Assembly: GCA_045222295.1 (NCBI GenBank)
Contig: JBGUXP010000018.1
Coordinates: forward strand, 44,522 to 108,521
Direction: 5' to 3'
Length of the DNA stretch: 64,000 bases
Source: Colimorpha sp045222295
Lineage (GTDB): Bacteria > Bacteroidota > Bacteroidia > Bacteroidales > P3
Shown here: positions 24,318 to 32,748 of the stretch, piece by piece
Layout: every line of letters starts with the position of its first letter
How positions within the stretch are numbered: position 1 is the stretch's first letter
The notes under the pieces: generated by a model
What the model saw: only the letters and a program-made list of their open reading frames with translations
Told to the model about the DNA's origin: nothing
Databases searched by the model: none
Program-made: the position numbers and the translations under genes

Positions 24318-26015
24318 TTACAAAGCTATTTTTTCGTTGACAATTTTCAGTATCTCGGTTTCCTGCTTTATAGCCTCATCCTCGATGGCCTGGGCTTTCG
24401 CCAGGATGTCGGCCTTGAAGGCTTCGTCCTTGAGCGAGGAGGCGTTGATCTTCACATTGAGGTGGGCACCCATGACGGCGCTGCGGGCGGCCAGGCTTCC
24501 CACGCCGCCGTCGGTGACGCTGTTGGGGTTGCCCCATTCCACCATGGCGCGGCATACCTCGAAGGCTTCAAGCGAGCGCTGCATGGTGCGGAAAGGCACC
24601 TCGGTGGCAAACTTGGTGGCCTCCTGGATGGCCTCGCTGCGGGCGGCCTTCTCCTCGTCGGTCTTCTTGGGCAGGCCGAAGGCATCCATAATCTTGTTGA
24701 AGGCGGCGGTGTCCTCGTCGACGAGGTGCAGCAGCTCATCCTTCAGCATCTGACCCTTGACGGCCACATCGCTGAATTTCTCCCACTCGTCGTCGTAGGC
24801 GGCTTTGCCACCGGTGAGGTTGGCCACCATGGTGCCGAGCGAGGCGGCGAGGGCACCCATATAGGCGCTGACGCTGCCGCCGCCGGGGGCGGGACTCTCG
24901 CTGGCGGTCTCGTCGCAGAATCCGCGGCAGGTGAGGTCGACCAGTTTCTTCTTGCTGTGGTCCTCAATGAGGTATTCGATAACTTTCTCTTTGGGGTCGA
25001 AAGGCTTGAGGTCGTCGAGACCCATGCTCTTGATAGCCACCTTCATAATTTCCTCTTCGCTGACACCAAGGCTGCGCTGCTGTTTGGCCAGGTAGTACTT
25101 GCCGGCGTCAATCAACACGCTCTTGGGGATGAGGCCCACGATCTCGCAACCGGTGACGCGCAGGCCGCGGTTGGCGGCGCAGCGGCACACCTCGTCGAAG
25201 CAGAGGTGCACGGGAGCCACCTTGATGGAGGTGATGTTCATCGACACCTGGGCGATGCCGTAGTCTTCGATGTACCAACCGATGGCCTTGGTGCCCTTGA
25301 GGGTACCGGGAATCATGATGGTCTTGCCGTTCTCGTCTTTGATGGGTTTGCCGCTGGGCTTGCCACCTTCGCGTTTCGGACGGCCCTTCTCACGCACGTC
25401 GAAGGCGATGGCATTGGCGCGACGGGTGCTGGTGGTATTGAGGTTGTAGTTGATGGCCACGAGGAAGTCGCGGGCACCCACCTGGGTGGCGCCGGTATGG
25501 GCGGTGTGGTCGTTCCAGGCGTTGGGGCCGAAGTCGGGCTTCCACTGCTCGGTACCGAGGCGGGAAGAGAGGCTCTCGTATTCGCCGGTGCGGCAGTAAG
25601 CCAGGTTGCGACGCTCGGGGATGAAGGCGGCGTTCTCATAGCAGTAGATGGGAATCTGCAGCTCCTCGCCGAGGCGCTTGCCCAGCTTGTGGGCGTATTC
25701 CACCACCTCGTCCATGGTGATGTTGCTGACGGGGATGAGGGGGCAGACATCGGTGGCACCCTGACGGGGGTGGGCACCGTGGTGCTGGCTCATGTCGATG
25801 AGCTCGGCGGCCTTCTTCACCACCTGGTAGGCGGCTTCGAGCACGGGCTCGGGCTCACCCACAAAGGTGATGACGGTGCGGTTGGTGGTCTGACCGGGGT
25901 CGACATCGAGGAGTTTCACACCGTCGACCTTCTCAATCTCGGCAGTTACCTGATTGATGATATCCATGTTGCGGCCTTCGCTGATATTAGGCACGCATTC
26001 AATAAGTTGTTTCAT
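24318..26015 (-). CDS. ftcD: Bifunctional glutamate formiminotransferase / formiminotetrahydrofolate cyclodeaminase
   Basis: 565 residues from ATG 26015 (MKQLIECVPNISEGRN); upstream in-frame codons lie before the promoter and are ignored. Residues 1-330 are the formiminotransferase: CVPNISEGRN, HHGAHPRQGATDVCPLIP with the catalytic His, and GTKAIGWYIEDYGIAQVS. Residues about 360-565 are the cyclodeaminase (SESPAPGGGSVSAYMGALAA, then a helical bundle). The enzyme moves the formimino group of histidine breakdown to tetrahydrofolate and releases ammonia. No hut genes adjoin it, so the pathway is encoded elsewhere or incomplete. Confidence 0.94.
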   Translation of the reverse strand: MKQLIECVPNISEGRNMDIINQVTAEIEKVDGVKLLDVDPGQTTNRTVITFVGEPEPVLEAAYQVVKKAAELIDMSQHHGAHPRQGATDVCPLIPVSNITMDEVVEYAHKLGKRLGEELQIPIYCYENAAFIPERRNLAYCRTGEYESLSSRLGTEQWKPDFGPNAWNDHTAHTGATQVGARDFLVAINYNLNTTSTRRANAIAFDVREKGRPKREGGKPSGKPIKDENGKTIMIPGTLKGTKAIGWYIEDYGIAQVSMNITSIKVAPVHLCFDEVCRCAANRGLRVTGCEIVGLIPKSVLIDAGKYYLAKQQRSLGVSEEEIMKVAIKSMGLDDLKPFDPKEKVIEYLIEDHSKKKLVDLTCRGFCDETASESPAPGGGSVSAYMGALAASLGTMVANLTGGKAAYDDEWEKFSDVAVKGQMLKDELLHLVDEDTAAFNKIMDAFGLPKKTDEEKAARSEAIQEATKFATEVPFRTMQRSLEAFEVCRAMVEWGNPNSVTDGGVGSLAARSAVMGAHLNVKINASSLKDEAFKADILAKAQAIEDEAIKQETEILKIVNEKIAL

Positions 26016-26038
26016 AATGTTATTAAATTTATTTTGTG

Positions 26039-26070
26039 CAAATGTACGAAAATAATTTAATCCGCCGAAA
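26039..26070 (-). promoter_or_regulatory. Promoter of ftcD
   Basis: Minus strand: TTTC (26067-26070), 20-bp spacer, TACATTTG (26039-26046), 24 bp before the start codon. It is back to back with the dapD promoter, the two sharing only a few bases between them. Confidence 0.6.
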
Positions 26071-26076
26071 AATATT

Positions 26077-26108
26077 TTTCCACCGATAAGAGTTTTTGCG
26101 TATCTTTG
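26077..26108 (+). promoter_or_regulatory. Promoter of dapD
   Basis: TATCTTTG (26101-26108) is an exact -7 element. A T-rich TTTC at about 26077-26080 stands in for the -33 box at 20 bp. It is divergent from the ftcD promoter. Confidence 0.65.
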
Positions 26109-26158
26109 CATTTGTAAAAAAGAATTCCCGATTACATAACAAGCTGTTACATACATCA

Positions 26159-26956
26159 ATGAAACCATTAATAGAACAAGCGTGGGAAAACCGTTCGCTC
26201 CTTGAGAAACCAGAATACCGACAAGCCATCGAAGAGGCCATCCGCCTCCTCGACCAAGGACAACTCCGCGCAGCGGAAAAGCTAGAGTCGGGCGACTGGC
26301 AAGTCAACGAATGGGTCAAGAAAGCCGTCCTCCTCTATTTCCCTCTCTGTGGCATGCAGACCCTCGAGGCCGGTCCTATGGAATACCATGACAAGATACC
26401 CCTCAAGCACGCCTTCGCCGCTGCAGGCGTCCGTGTCGTACCACCCGCCGCGGCCCGCTATGGAGCCTACCTCGCCCCCGGCACCATCCTCATGCCCTCT
26501 TATGTCAACATTGGTGCCTATGTCGACTCAGGCACCATGGTCGACACCTGGGCTACAGTGGGCTCCTGCGCCCAGATAGGAAAGAACGTGCATCTATCTG
26601 GTGGAGTGGGCATTGGCGGCGTATTGGAACCCGTACAGGCGGCTCCCGTCATCGTCGAGGACAACTGCTTCATCGGCAGCCGCTGCATCATCGTCGAAGG
26701 CGCTCATATTGAGCACGAAGCGGTGCTGGGTTCAGGCACTGTCATCACAGCCTCCACCCATATCATCGACGTCACCAGTTCCGAACCCGTGACCTATATC
26801 GGCCGTGTGCCGGCACGCAGCGTCGTCATCCCCGGAAGCTACCAGAAGCACTTCCCCGCAGGCGACTATAGCGTCTCCTGCGCCCTCATCATCGGCCAAC
26901 GTAAAGAATCCACCGACAAAAAAACATCACTCAATGAAGCGTTACGTCTTTTTTAG
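26159..26956 (+). CDS. dapD: Tetrahydrodipicolinate N-succinyltransferase
   Basis: 265 residues. The N-terminal helical domain is followed by left-handed beta-helix repeats (GAYLAPGTILMPSYVNIGAYV, split here as hexapeptides, and GSCAQIGKNVHLSGGVGIGGVLEP), the hallmark of DapD. It acts in the succinylase route to lysine and meso-diaminopimelate, using succinyl-CoA. The ATG at 26159 is chosen because an in-frame upstream extension would begin inside the promoter. The 3' end overlaps the following lipoprotein gene by 23 bp. Confidence 0.94.
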   Translation: MKPLIEQAWENRSLLEKPEYRQAIEEAIRLLDQGQLRAAEKLESGDWQVNEWVKKAVLLYFPLCGMQTLEAGPMEYHDKIPLKHAFAAAGVRVVPPAAARYGAYLAPGTILMPSYVNIGAYVDSGTMVDTWATVGSCAQIGKNVHLSGGVGIGGVLEPVQAAPVIVEDNCFIGSRCIIVEGAHIEHEAVLGSGTVITASTHIIDVTSSEPVTYIGRVPARSVVIPGSYQKHFPAGDYSVSCALIIGQRKESTDKKTSLNEALRLF

Positions 26957-27302
26957 CCTCCTGCTTCTGCTGGCAGCCTGCTCCAAGCACGACGAGGTTG
27001 ACTTCAAAGGTACAATCATCGACACCCGCGAATGTACCCTATCCTACGTCCGTCCCGACCTTGGATATCTCATACAACTCTCGTCTCCAGTACAATATGG
27101 ATCCTCTTATACCACTCAGAACGGAGAAACCTACGACAATGTCATCATCCTCTACGACCCCGACTGCTTGCTTTATCTGAACGACAAAATCGAGGGTTCT
27201 TTCTATCTCGACGATGAGTATTCTCGAGCCAACTGCTCCATCCATTGGAACGACCTTGACGACATTCCCATGGGTGTCTTCACTTCGGTATCTGTTGATT
27301 AA
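26934..27302 (+). CDS. Small lipoprotein of unknown function
   Basis: 122 residues. The start at 26934 gives a classic lipoprotein signal (MKRYVFFSLLLLLAACSK, Cys16). The mature part is small and beta-rich (DFKGTIIDTRECTLSY, LGYLIQLSSPVQYGSS, NVIILYDPDCLLYL), perhaps an OB-like barrel. No family is recognised. It overlaps the end of dapD by 23 bp in another frame, so it depends on dapD transcription. dnaN follows with its own promoter. Confidence 0.75.
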   Translation: MKRYVFFSLLLLLAACSKHDEVDFKGTIIDTRECTLSYVRPDLGYLIQLSSPVQYGSSYTTQNGETYDNVIILYDPDCLLYLNDKIEGSFYLDDEYSRANCSIHWNDLDDIPMGVFTSVSVD

Positions 27303-27341
27303 TTGTTAACAATTTTATCATCCCATCAACAAGTTTTTTTG

Positions 27342-27349
27342 TATTTTTG
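27342..27349 (+). promoter_or_regulatory. Promoter -7 element of dnaN
   Basis: TATTTTTG, 34 bp before the dnaN start and embedded in a T-rich tract. The -33 element is not clear. Confidence 0.55.
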
Positions 27350-27383
27350 CAATTCAAAAAGAATAATTTAAAATATCCGAAAT

Positions 27384-28526
27384 ATGAAATTTATCGTCAA
27401 CAGTCAACAGTTACACAAGCAGTTGCAGTCTCTTAGCGGAGTCCTTTCGTCGAGTAACACCATGCCCATAATCGGTTGCTTCCTCTTCCATCTCGAAGAA
27501 AACAACCTCACCATCAAGACCACCGACCTCTCCACCACTTTGGTAGCCAAAATGGCTGTCGAAACCGGCCGCATGGAGAACGCCGAAGAGGTCGCCGTCC
27601 CCTCCAAGATGCTCCTCGACATCCTGAAGACCTTCGACGATGTGCCCCTCACCTTCAATGTCGATTCCTCCAACTACACCATCGACATCGTCTCCGGCCA
27701 AGGCCAGTACCGCCTCGCCGGCATGGACGCTGCCACCTACCCCACCATGCCCACCGCCGAAAGCACCAGCAAGGTGGTCATGAGCAGCTCCGCCCTCGTC
27801 AACGCCATCAACAAGACCGTCTTCGCCACCTCCAACGACGAGATGCACCAGCAGATGAGCGGCATCTACTGCGAGATGACTCCCGATGGCATCACCTTTG
27901 TAGCCACCGACGCCCACAAGCTCGTCCGCTACCGCCGCAAAGACGTTGCCTCCGACGAGAGCACCAATTTCATTCTCCCCAAAAAACCCATCATCATCGT
28001 CAAGAATATCCTTGCCGGACGCAAGGAGGAGGGAGATATCACCATCGAATACAACAACACCAACCTCTTCATCACCTTCGACAACTTCTACATCGTCTGC
28101 CGCCTCGTCGACGGTCGCTACCCCAACTACGAGGCCGCCATCCCGAAGGACAACCCCAACAAGCTCATCCTCGACCGCCAGTCGTTCCTCAACACGCTGC
28201 GCCGCGTGAGCATCTTCGCCTCCGAAGCCACCCGTCAGGTGCGCCTCTCCATCAGCGCTGACAAGCTGGAGATTTCCGCCGAAGACCTCGAACTCTCCAA
28301 CAACGCCCGCGAGACCATCCCCTGCCAGTACGAAGGCGACCCCATGGACATCGGCTTCAACGCCAAGTTCCTCACCGAGATGATCTCCTATCTCGACAGC
28401 GAGCAGGTGCTCGTCGAGCTTTCTCACCCTTCGCGCGCGGGTATCATATTCCCTTATGGCGAGGACGACAGCGAAAAGAACGACGACATACTGATGCTCG
28501 TCATGCCCGTTATGCTGGCCAACTAA
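27384..28526 (+). CDS. dnaN: DNA polymerase III beta sliding clamp
   Basis: 380 residues, normal length. The three similar domains of the clamp are recognisable: MKFIVNSQQLHKQLQSLSGVLSS at the start (split), LAGMDAATYPTMP near residue 112, and a C-terminus ending ILMLVMPVML. The protein forms a dimeric ring that tethers polymerase to DNA. dnaA is not next to it, so this locus need not be the origin. Confidence 0.95.
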   Translation: MKFIVNSQQLHKQLQSLSGVLSSSNTMPIIGCFLFHLEENNLTIKTTDLSTTLVAKMAVETGRMENAEEVAVPSKMLLDILKTFDDVPLTFNVDSSNYTIDIVSGQGQYRLAGMDAATYPTMPTAESTSKVVMSSSALVNAINKTVFATSNDEMHQQMSGIYCEMTPDGITFVATDAHKLVRYRRKDVASDESTNFILPKKPIIIVKNILAGRKEEGDITIEYNNTNLFITFDNFYIVCRLVDGRYPNYEAAIPKDNPNKLILDRQSFLNTLRRVSIFASEATRQVRLSISADKLEISAEDLELSNNARETIPCQYEGDPMDIGFNAKFLTEMISYLDSEQVLVELSHPSRAGIIFPYGEDDSEKNDDILMLVMPVMLAN

Positions 28527-28565
28527 ACGTTTACGGTTTAAAGTTTAAGGTTTAAAGTTTAAAGC

Positions 28566-29420
28566 TTGAAAAACAAAGTCAATCTCTGGGGCACCTACGG
28601 AGCTACCATCCTCGGTATCTCTTTGGTGCTCTTCATGCTTGGGCTGCTGCTCACCATCGAGTATCACTCCTACCGTCTCACCCACGACGCACAGGAGCGC
28701 ATCACCTATAAGGTCGACCTCTCGCCCGATGTCACCGACTCCCTGGCGCTGGCCCTCAAGGCTGATATCGCCGCCATGCCTGTTGTCAAGAATGTCGACT
28801 ATATCTCGAAGTCCAAGGCTGCCGAAATCTTCACCGAGGACCTCGGAGAGGACTTCGTAGGCTTCGCAGGTTACAATCCCCTCTACCCCTCCCTCATGGT
28901 CAACTTCAATGTTGCCCTCCTCCCCGACAACTCTACCGAGACCCTCGACGAGTTCTGCGCCAAGATGCGCACCCATGCCTTCGTCACCGGCGTAGCCTAT
29001 CAAGAGAATATCGTCAACGAACTCCGCGACATCTTCTACAAACTCTCCTGGTTCCTCATCGTCTTCGTGGCGCTGCTGCTGGTCATCACCATCGTGCTTA
29101 TCTCCAGCCTCATCCGCATCGCCATCTTCTCCCGTCGCGACACCATCGCCACCATGCGTCTTGTGGGAGCCAAGGCCTCCTTCATCTCGCGCCCCTTCCG
29201 CCTCCGCAGCATAGCCTACGGTGCCATCGGCGGCCTCATCGCCGATGTCCTCATCCTCGTCACCCTCTGGGTCTTCGGCAACCAGTTCGGCATCGACCTC
29301 CTCCACTCCTCGCACCTCCTTTGGTACGCTATCATCGCCCTCGCCGTCATCCTTGTCGGCATACTCATCTCCTACCTCGCGACCGCCACTACCGTACACC
29401 GCTACATTTCCAAGAACTAA
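28566..29420 (+). CDS. ftsX: Cell-division permease-like protein FtsX
   Basis: 284 residues beginning with TTG at 28566, the only reasonable start in the frame; an A/T-rich AAAGTTTAA-type repeat precedes it. An N-terminal helix (TILGISLVLFMLGLLL) is followed by a periplasmic domain and three more helices at about 160-180, 215-240 and 255-280. The ABC-like segment ISRPFRLRSIAYGAIGGL lies between. FtsX with FtsE links division to peptidoglycan hydrolases. ftsE is not nearby. The cluster ftsX-DUF3098-uppP-truB is conserved in Bacteroidetes. Confidence 0.88.
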   Translation: MKNKVNLWGTYGATILGISLVLFMLGLLLTIEYHSYRLTHDAQERITYKVDLSPDVTDSLALALKADIAAMPVVKNVDYISKSKAAEIFTEDLGEDFVGFAGYNPLYPSLMVNFNVALLPDNSTETLDEFCAKMRTHAFVTGVAYQENIVNELRDIFYKLSWFLIVFVALLLVITIVLISSLIRIAIFSRRDTIATMRLVGAKASFISRPFRLRSIAYGAIGGLIADVLILVTLWVFGNQFGIDLLHSSHLLWYAIIALAVILVGILISYLATATTVHRYISKN

Positions 29421-29441
29421 ACATTAATAACCATTTTACCC

Positions 29442-29702
29442 ATGGATAACAAAACAACCAACCACCAAGAAGAAAACAACAAACTCGGCTTTGCCTTCGG
29501 CCGTCTCAACTATGTCCTGATGATTGCCGGCCTCATCGTCCTCGCCCTCGGCTATATCCTCCTCTCCGGCGGCGGCAGCGACGACCCCAACACTTTCAAC
29601 CCCGCCATGTTTGACAACCGCCGCCTCGTGGTGGCTCCCATCCTCATCATCGTGGGCTTCGTGGTTGAGATTCTCGCCATCATGTACAAAGGAAAGAAGT
29701 AG
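29442..29702 (+). CDS. DUF3098 membrane protein
   Basis: 86 residues with two membrane helices (YVLMIAGLIVLALGYILLSGG and LVVAPILIIVGFVVEILAIM) joined by a short loop containing DDPNTFNP. The N-terminus is Asn/Glu-rich and polar. This is a Bacteroidetes-specific family of unknown function that is usually placed between ftsX and uppP, as here (21 and 36 bp gaps). Confidence 0.85.
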   Translation: MDNKTTNHQEENNKLGFAFGRLNYVLMIAGLIVLALGYILLSGGGSDDPNTFNPAMFDNRRLVVAPILIIVGFVVEILAIMYKGKK

Positions 29703-29738
29703 ATAAGAGACAATATTAAGTAGTTAAAACAATAAACC

Positions 29739-30545
29739 ATGGATTGGTTACAAGCGCTTATTCTGGGCATCGTCCAGGGGCTGACAGAATACCTTCCTGT
29801 CAGTTCTTCCGGTCATCTGACAATAGCCTCCAAAATCTTCACCGACTTCAATAGCGGCGAGGATATTTTGACATTCACCGTCCTGCTACATGTAGCAACG
29901 GTGCTCAGCACCCTTGTCATCCTTTGGAAGGAAATCGTCTGGATTTTCGCCGATATCTTCAAGTTCAAATGGAATGAGGGCATGCGCTATGCCGTCAACA
30001 TCCTCATCTCGATGATTCCTGTAGTCATTGTGGGACTCTTCTTTGAGAAGCAGATTTCGGCGGCCTTCGACGACAATCTCCTTGTTGTCGGCATCTGTCT
30101 GATGGTCACCGCCAGCCTGCTGGCATTCAGCTACTGGGCCAAACCTCGCCAGCGCGAGAACATCTCGCCACTCCATGCTTTCATCATCGGCATAGCCCAA
30201 GCCATCGCCGCCCTGCCTGGTCTTTCCCGCTCGGGTGCCACCATTGCCACAGGACTCCTCCTTGGCAACAAGAAAGAGAAACTCGCCCAGTTCTCCTTCC
30301 TCATGGTCATCCCCCCCATCCTTGGCAAAGCCCTCCTCGATGTCAAAGACATGACCGAAGTGGGCATCAGCGCCTCCCTTGGCGGCACCAGCCCCATGGC
30401 TGCCCTCATTGGCTTCCTCGCCGCCTTCGTCGTCGGCTGCGTCGCCTGCCAGTGGATGGTCAACCTCGTGAAGAAAGGCAAACTCATCTGGTTCGCCCTC
30501 TACTGCGCCATCATCGGCATAACGACAATCCTTTTTAGCCTATAA
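29739..30545 (+). CDS. uppP: Undecaprenyl-diphosphatase (UppP/BacA)
   Basis: 268 residues, multi-pass. The first motif QGLTEYLPVSSSGHL (residues 14-28) and the second PGLSRSGATIATGLLLG (about 153-169) carry the catalytic Glu, Ser, His and Arg of the BacA family. The enzyme recycles undecaprenyl pyrophosphate to the monophosphate carrier for peptidoglycan and polysaccharide synthesis, and raises bacitracin tolerance. It lies in the ftsX-truB block. Confidence 0.94.
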   Translation: MDWLQALILGIVQGLTEYLPVSSSGHLTIASKIFTDFNSGEDILTFTVLLHVATVLSTLVILWKEIVWIFADIFKFKWNEGMRYAVNILISMIPVVIVGLFFEKQISAAFDDNLLVVGICLMVTASLLAFSYWAKPRQRENISPLHAFIIGIAQAIAALPGLSRSGATIATGLLLGNKKEKLAQFSFLMVIPPILGKALLDVKDMTEVGISASLGGTSPMAALIGFLAAFVVGCVACQWMVNLVKKGKLIWFALYCAIIGITTILFSL

Positions 30546-30575
30546 AATTCAAGACAAAAAAAGGACTTGTCTTCC

Positions 30576-31382
30576 ATGATATCTCTCGAGCAACTGCAGG
30601 CGGGCATCGTCATCCCCGTCGACAAGCCACGTCAGTGGACCTCCTTCCAGGCTGTCAACAAAATCAAGTCCGTCATCCGCAACCTTTACGGCCTCAAGAA
30701 ATTCAAGATTGGCCATGCCGGTACCCTCGACCCTCTGGCCACGGGCCTGCTACTTGTCTGCGTGGGCAAAGCCACCAAGAGCATCCCACAGCTGCAAGAC
30801 GGCGACAAGGTCTACACCGGCACTTTCGTCCTCGGCGCCACAACCCCCTGCTACGACCTCGAGCGTCCCATCGACCATTACTACCCCTACAAGCATATCA
30901 CGCAAGAACTTGTAGCAGAGAAGGCGCAGACCTTCACCGGCACAATCATGCAGGTGCCCCCGATGTTCAGCGCCGTGAAAATCGACGGCCAGCGCGCCTA
31001 CGAATACGCCCGCACCGACGACCCCACCGTCACCATCCAGCCCAAGGCCGTCACCGTCCACAGCTTCGAAATCACCGCCTTCCGCCCCGGTTCCGACAAA
31101 AAACAATCGTCCGCCGACTCATCACTCACCACTCATCACTCATCACTCACCACTCATCACTTATACCAGACCCCCCTCGGCGAAGTGCCCTCACACCTGC
31201 CTCAGGCCGACTTCCGCATCCACTGCGGCAAAGGCACCTACATCCGCTCCCTGGCACGCGACCTGGGAGAAACCCTCGGCAGTGGAGCCTTCCTCATCGC
31301 CCTGCGCCGCGAACAGGTGGGCGACTACACCGTCGACCGGGCTCTCTCCCTCGACCAGGTCGAGGCCTTCCTCCGCAATTAA
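30576..31382 (+). CDS. truB: tRNA pseudouridine-55 synthase with an in-frame repeat insertion
   Basis: 268 residues from ATG 30576; a TTG three codons earlier is possible. The catalytic motif GHAGTLDPLATGLL (residues 47-60, Asp52) is intact, and GKGTYIRSLARDLG follows near residue 220. TruB makes pseudouridine 55 in the T loop of tRNAs. Between ITAFRPG and ADFRIHCGKG lies a roughly 38-residue insertion, half of it made of two SLTTHHS units encoded by a 21-bp tandem repeat. Its placement in a loop suggests it is tolerated. The 3' end overlaps the DUF6266 frame on the other strand. Confidence 0.92.
   Translation: MISLEQLQAGIVIPVDKPRQWTSFQAVNKIKSVIRNLYGLKKFKIGHAGTLDPLATGLLLVCVGKATKSIPQLQDGDKVYTGTFVLGATTPCYDLERPIDHYYPYKHITQELVAEKAQTFTGTIMQVPPMFSAVKIDGQRAYEYARTDDPTVTIQPKAVTVHSFEITAFRPGSDKKQSSADSSLTTHHSSLTTHHLYQTPLGEVPSHLPQADFRIHCGKGTYIRSLARDLGETLGSGAFLIALRREQVGDYTVDRALSLDQVEAFLRN
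31117..31160 (+). repeat. 21-bp tandem repeat inside truB
   Basis: Two full copies plus two bases of ACTCATCACTCACCACTCATC. The period is a multiple of three and encodes SLTTHHS twice. Low-complexity repeats of this look are common between genes in Bacteroidales, but this copy is inside an essential-type gene. Confidence 0.9.
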
Positions 31383-32150
31383 TTCCTCCCTAGCCCCCAC
31401 ATTTTCACTCTTCTCCCCTTCTCTCTGGGAATCCATACATATCGTCCCCTCCCTGCGGGATGCTTCACATTCAGTTCCCTTCCAGCGAGACGCCTCACAT
31501 TCCGTCCCCTCCCCTCGGGAGGAGCAGGGGTGGGTATTTACAGCAAAATAGATAGTCTCCGACGCCCGTTGCTGGTAGTCGGTGACAAACCCGTAAAAAT
31601 GCACTTCGAGGCCTTCCCACTGGTCAGGCAATACCATGTCGACACACTTGCTGCGACGGTAAACAGGTGTCGACAGGCAGCCCTGCCCCAGCGAGGGGCA
31701 GAAGGCATAGAGCCTCACCTCGTCGTCTCCGCTGGCCTGCAGATGTAGCGGATTCTTCTCGAAACGAGCATGCAGCACCCCTTCGTCATCCAGCTCCACC
31801 TGGGTAAAAGCCACGGGTGCCACAGGGCCAGCGCTCACCGCAAGACTTTCATAGACAATACCCCGTGGTGTAAAGCAGCCCTTATTCATCTTCACGAAGA
31901 GATTACCCTCCGTCATTTTCACCTCTCGTGAGGCCTCATGGAGTCCCTTGCGCAGCGCCGGCAGCATGCGCGATGCCAGCCGCACCATGTCGCGGAACAG
32001 CTGGCGATGCTCCTGCTGCGCTTCCGTGCGCGGATTGGCCACCCTACGCGGCCTCGACCGCAGGCACCACCGCCCGCGCCACTCGTACCCGATGACCGTC
32101 CCCACCGTCCCGCGGTAGGCGTCGTTGATTCCAAATCTCTGTTTTGCCAT
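31191..32150 (-). CDS. DUF6266 protein with an aberrant C-terminal extension
   Basis: The frame has 319 codons. Residues 1-209 look like a complete DUF6266 domain, beginning FGINDAYRGTVGTVIGYEWRGRW and ending ETIYFAVN, a Bacteroidetes family of unknown function. Beyond that the frame reads through three GTECEASR-like repeats (about 210-245) and then 192 bp antisense to truB, where the residues look like shadow translation. The natural stop has probably been lost by insertion of the repeats. The product may be made as a long, partly nonsense protein, or the gene may be decaying. Confidence 0.6.
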   Translation of the reverse strand: MAKQRFGINDAYRGTVGTVIGYEWRGRWCLRSRPRRVANPRTEAQQEHRQLFRDMVRLASRMLPALRKGLHEASREVKMTEGNLFVKMNKGCFTPRGIVYESLAVSAGPVAPVAFTQVELDDEGVLHARFEKNPLHLQASGDDEVRLYAFCPSLGQGCLSTPVYRRSKCVDMVLPDQWEGLEVHFYGFVTDYQQRASETIYFAVNTHPCSSRGEGTECEASRWKGTECEASRREGTICMDSQREGEKSENVGAREELIAEEGLDLVEGESPVDGVVAHLFAAQGDEEGSTAEGFSQVACQGADVGAFAAVDAEVGLRQV

Positions 32151-32189
32151 ATTGTAAGATTTTAATATTTAATCATATAAAGACTCTAT

Positions 32190-32225
32190 GGTCTCTAAGG
32201 TCTCTAAGGTCTCTAAGGACCCTAA
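32190..32225. repeat. 9-bp tandem repeat upstream of the DUF6266 gene
   Basis: Three perfect copies of GGTCTCTAA are followed by one variant GGACCCTAA. It lies 40 bp before the DUF6266 start, in what should be its 5' leader. Confidence 0.85.
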
Positions 32226-32305
32226 GGATCCTATACAATATAATGCCGAAAAGGCGGCAAGCTCAAAAAAAAATTGTTAAAAATGCATTTTTTCCCAAAA
32301 ACACC

Positions 32306-32404
32306 ACCCTACCATCTCCTACCATGGCAAGGGATGGGAAAGTGATAGGAAAGACTTTGGAAAGAGATGGGAAAGAGTTGGTGGTATTTATATGCTGATT
32401 ATCA
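32306..32404. repeat. Dodecamer-plus-palindrome element, family A, copy 2
   Basis: CCATCTCCTACC-at-GGCAAGGGATGG (32312-32337) is followed by GGAAAG-type repeats (GGGAAAGTGATAGG, GGAAAGAGATGGGAAAGAG) and ends in TGCTGATTATCA (32393-32404). The palindrome side faces the DUF6266 gene on the minus strand, the same arrangement as copy 1. Confidence 0.75.
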
Positions 32405-32515
32405 ATGTAATGTTTTTAAGACCTCATTGTTCTCTTGCCCGAGGAGATACGATGTAGTGTTGTCTGTCGTGTTGATGAGATGTACAATGTCTATTGGGGT
32501 AAAAAAAAAACGATA

Positions 32516-32547
32516 TTTGCACATATGCAGTAAAATATGTATCTTTG
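32516..32547 (+). promoter_or_regulatory. Orphan promoter
   Basis: An exact TTTG (32516-32519), 20-bp spacer and exact TATCTTTG (32540-32547) match the consensus fully, but no convincing protein-coding gene follows on this strand before the terminator at 32713-32748. Confidence 0.7.
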
Positions 32548-32552
32548 AAAAT

Positions 32553-32748
32553 TGAAAAAAGTGTATTAAAGGTCCTGTCCCTTTGATTCTTTTAAAGTTG
32601 CAGGAGGCATACGAAATGGGTAAAAACGTATAAACAAGCTGTCAATGGCGTCAAGAAAGCACCTGTCATAATTATTCCCTGACAGTTTTTAATATCACTA
32701 AAAATTAATTAAGGGCAACCTTGCGCACGAAGGCTGCCCTATTTTTTT
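32553..32748 (+). ncRNA. Candidate small RNA or relic leader (about 140-195 nt)
   Basis: The segment runs from an orphan consensus promoter to a strong hairpin with a T run. An inner hairpin, CTGTC / GACAG followed by TTTTT (ending near 32696), could give a shorter product. A GGAGG eight bases before ATG (32617) opens only a five-codon frame (MGKNV). The overlapping third frame reads KTYKQAVNGVKKAPVIIIP, which could be a broken gene end. I match it to no known RNA family. It may be a small RNA, or the leader of a lost gene. Confidence 0.4.
32713..32748 (+). terminator. Strong terminator, probably bidirectional
   Basis: GGGCA-a-CCTT, 7-nt loop, AAGG-c-TGCCC, then ATTTTTTT on the plus strand. 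The minus strand side is also T-rich (TTAATTAATTTTT). It serves the candidate RNA and the decayed methyltransferase fragment, whose stop lies inside the stem. Confidence 0.85.

Noticed and set aside
24462..26060. A 532-codon Gly/Val-rich plus-strand frame opposite ftcD
   Set aside because: Shadow of ftcD; repetitive Gly-Gly-Val composition is the usual result of antisense reading of G/C-biased codons.
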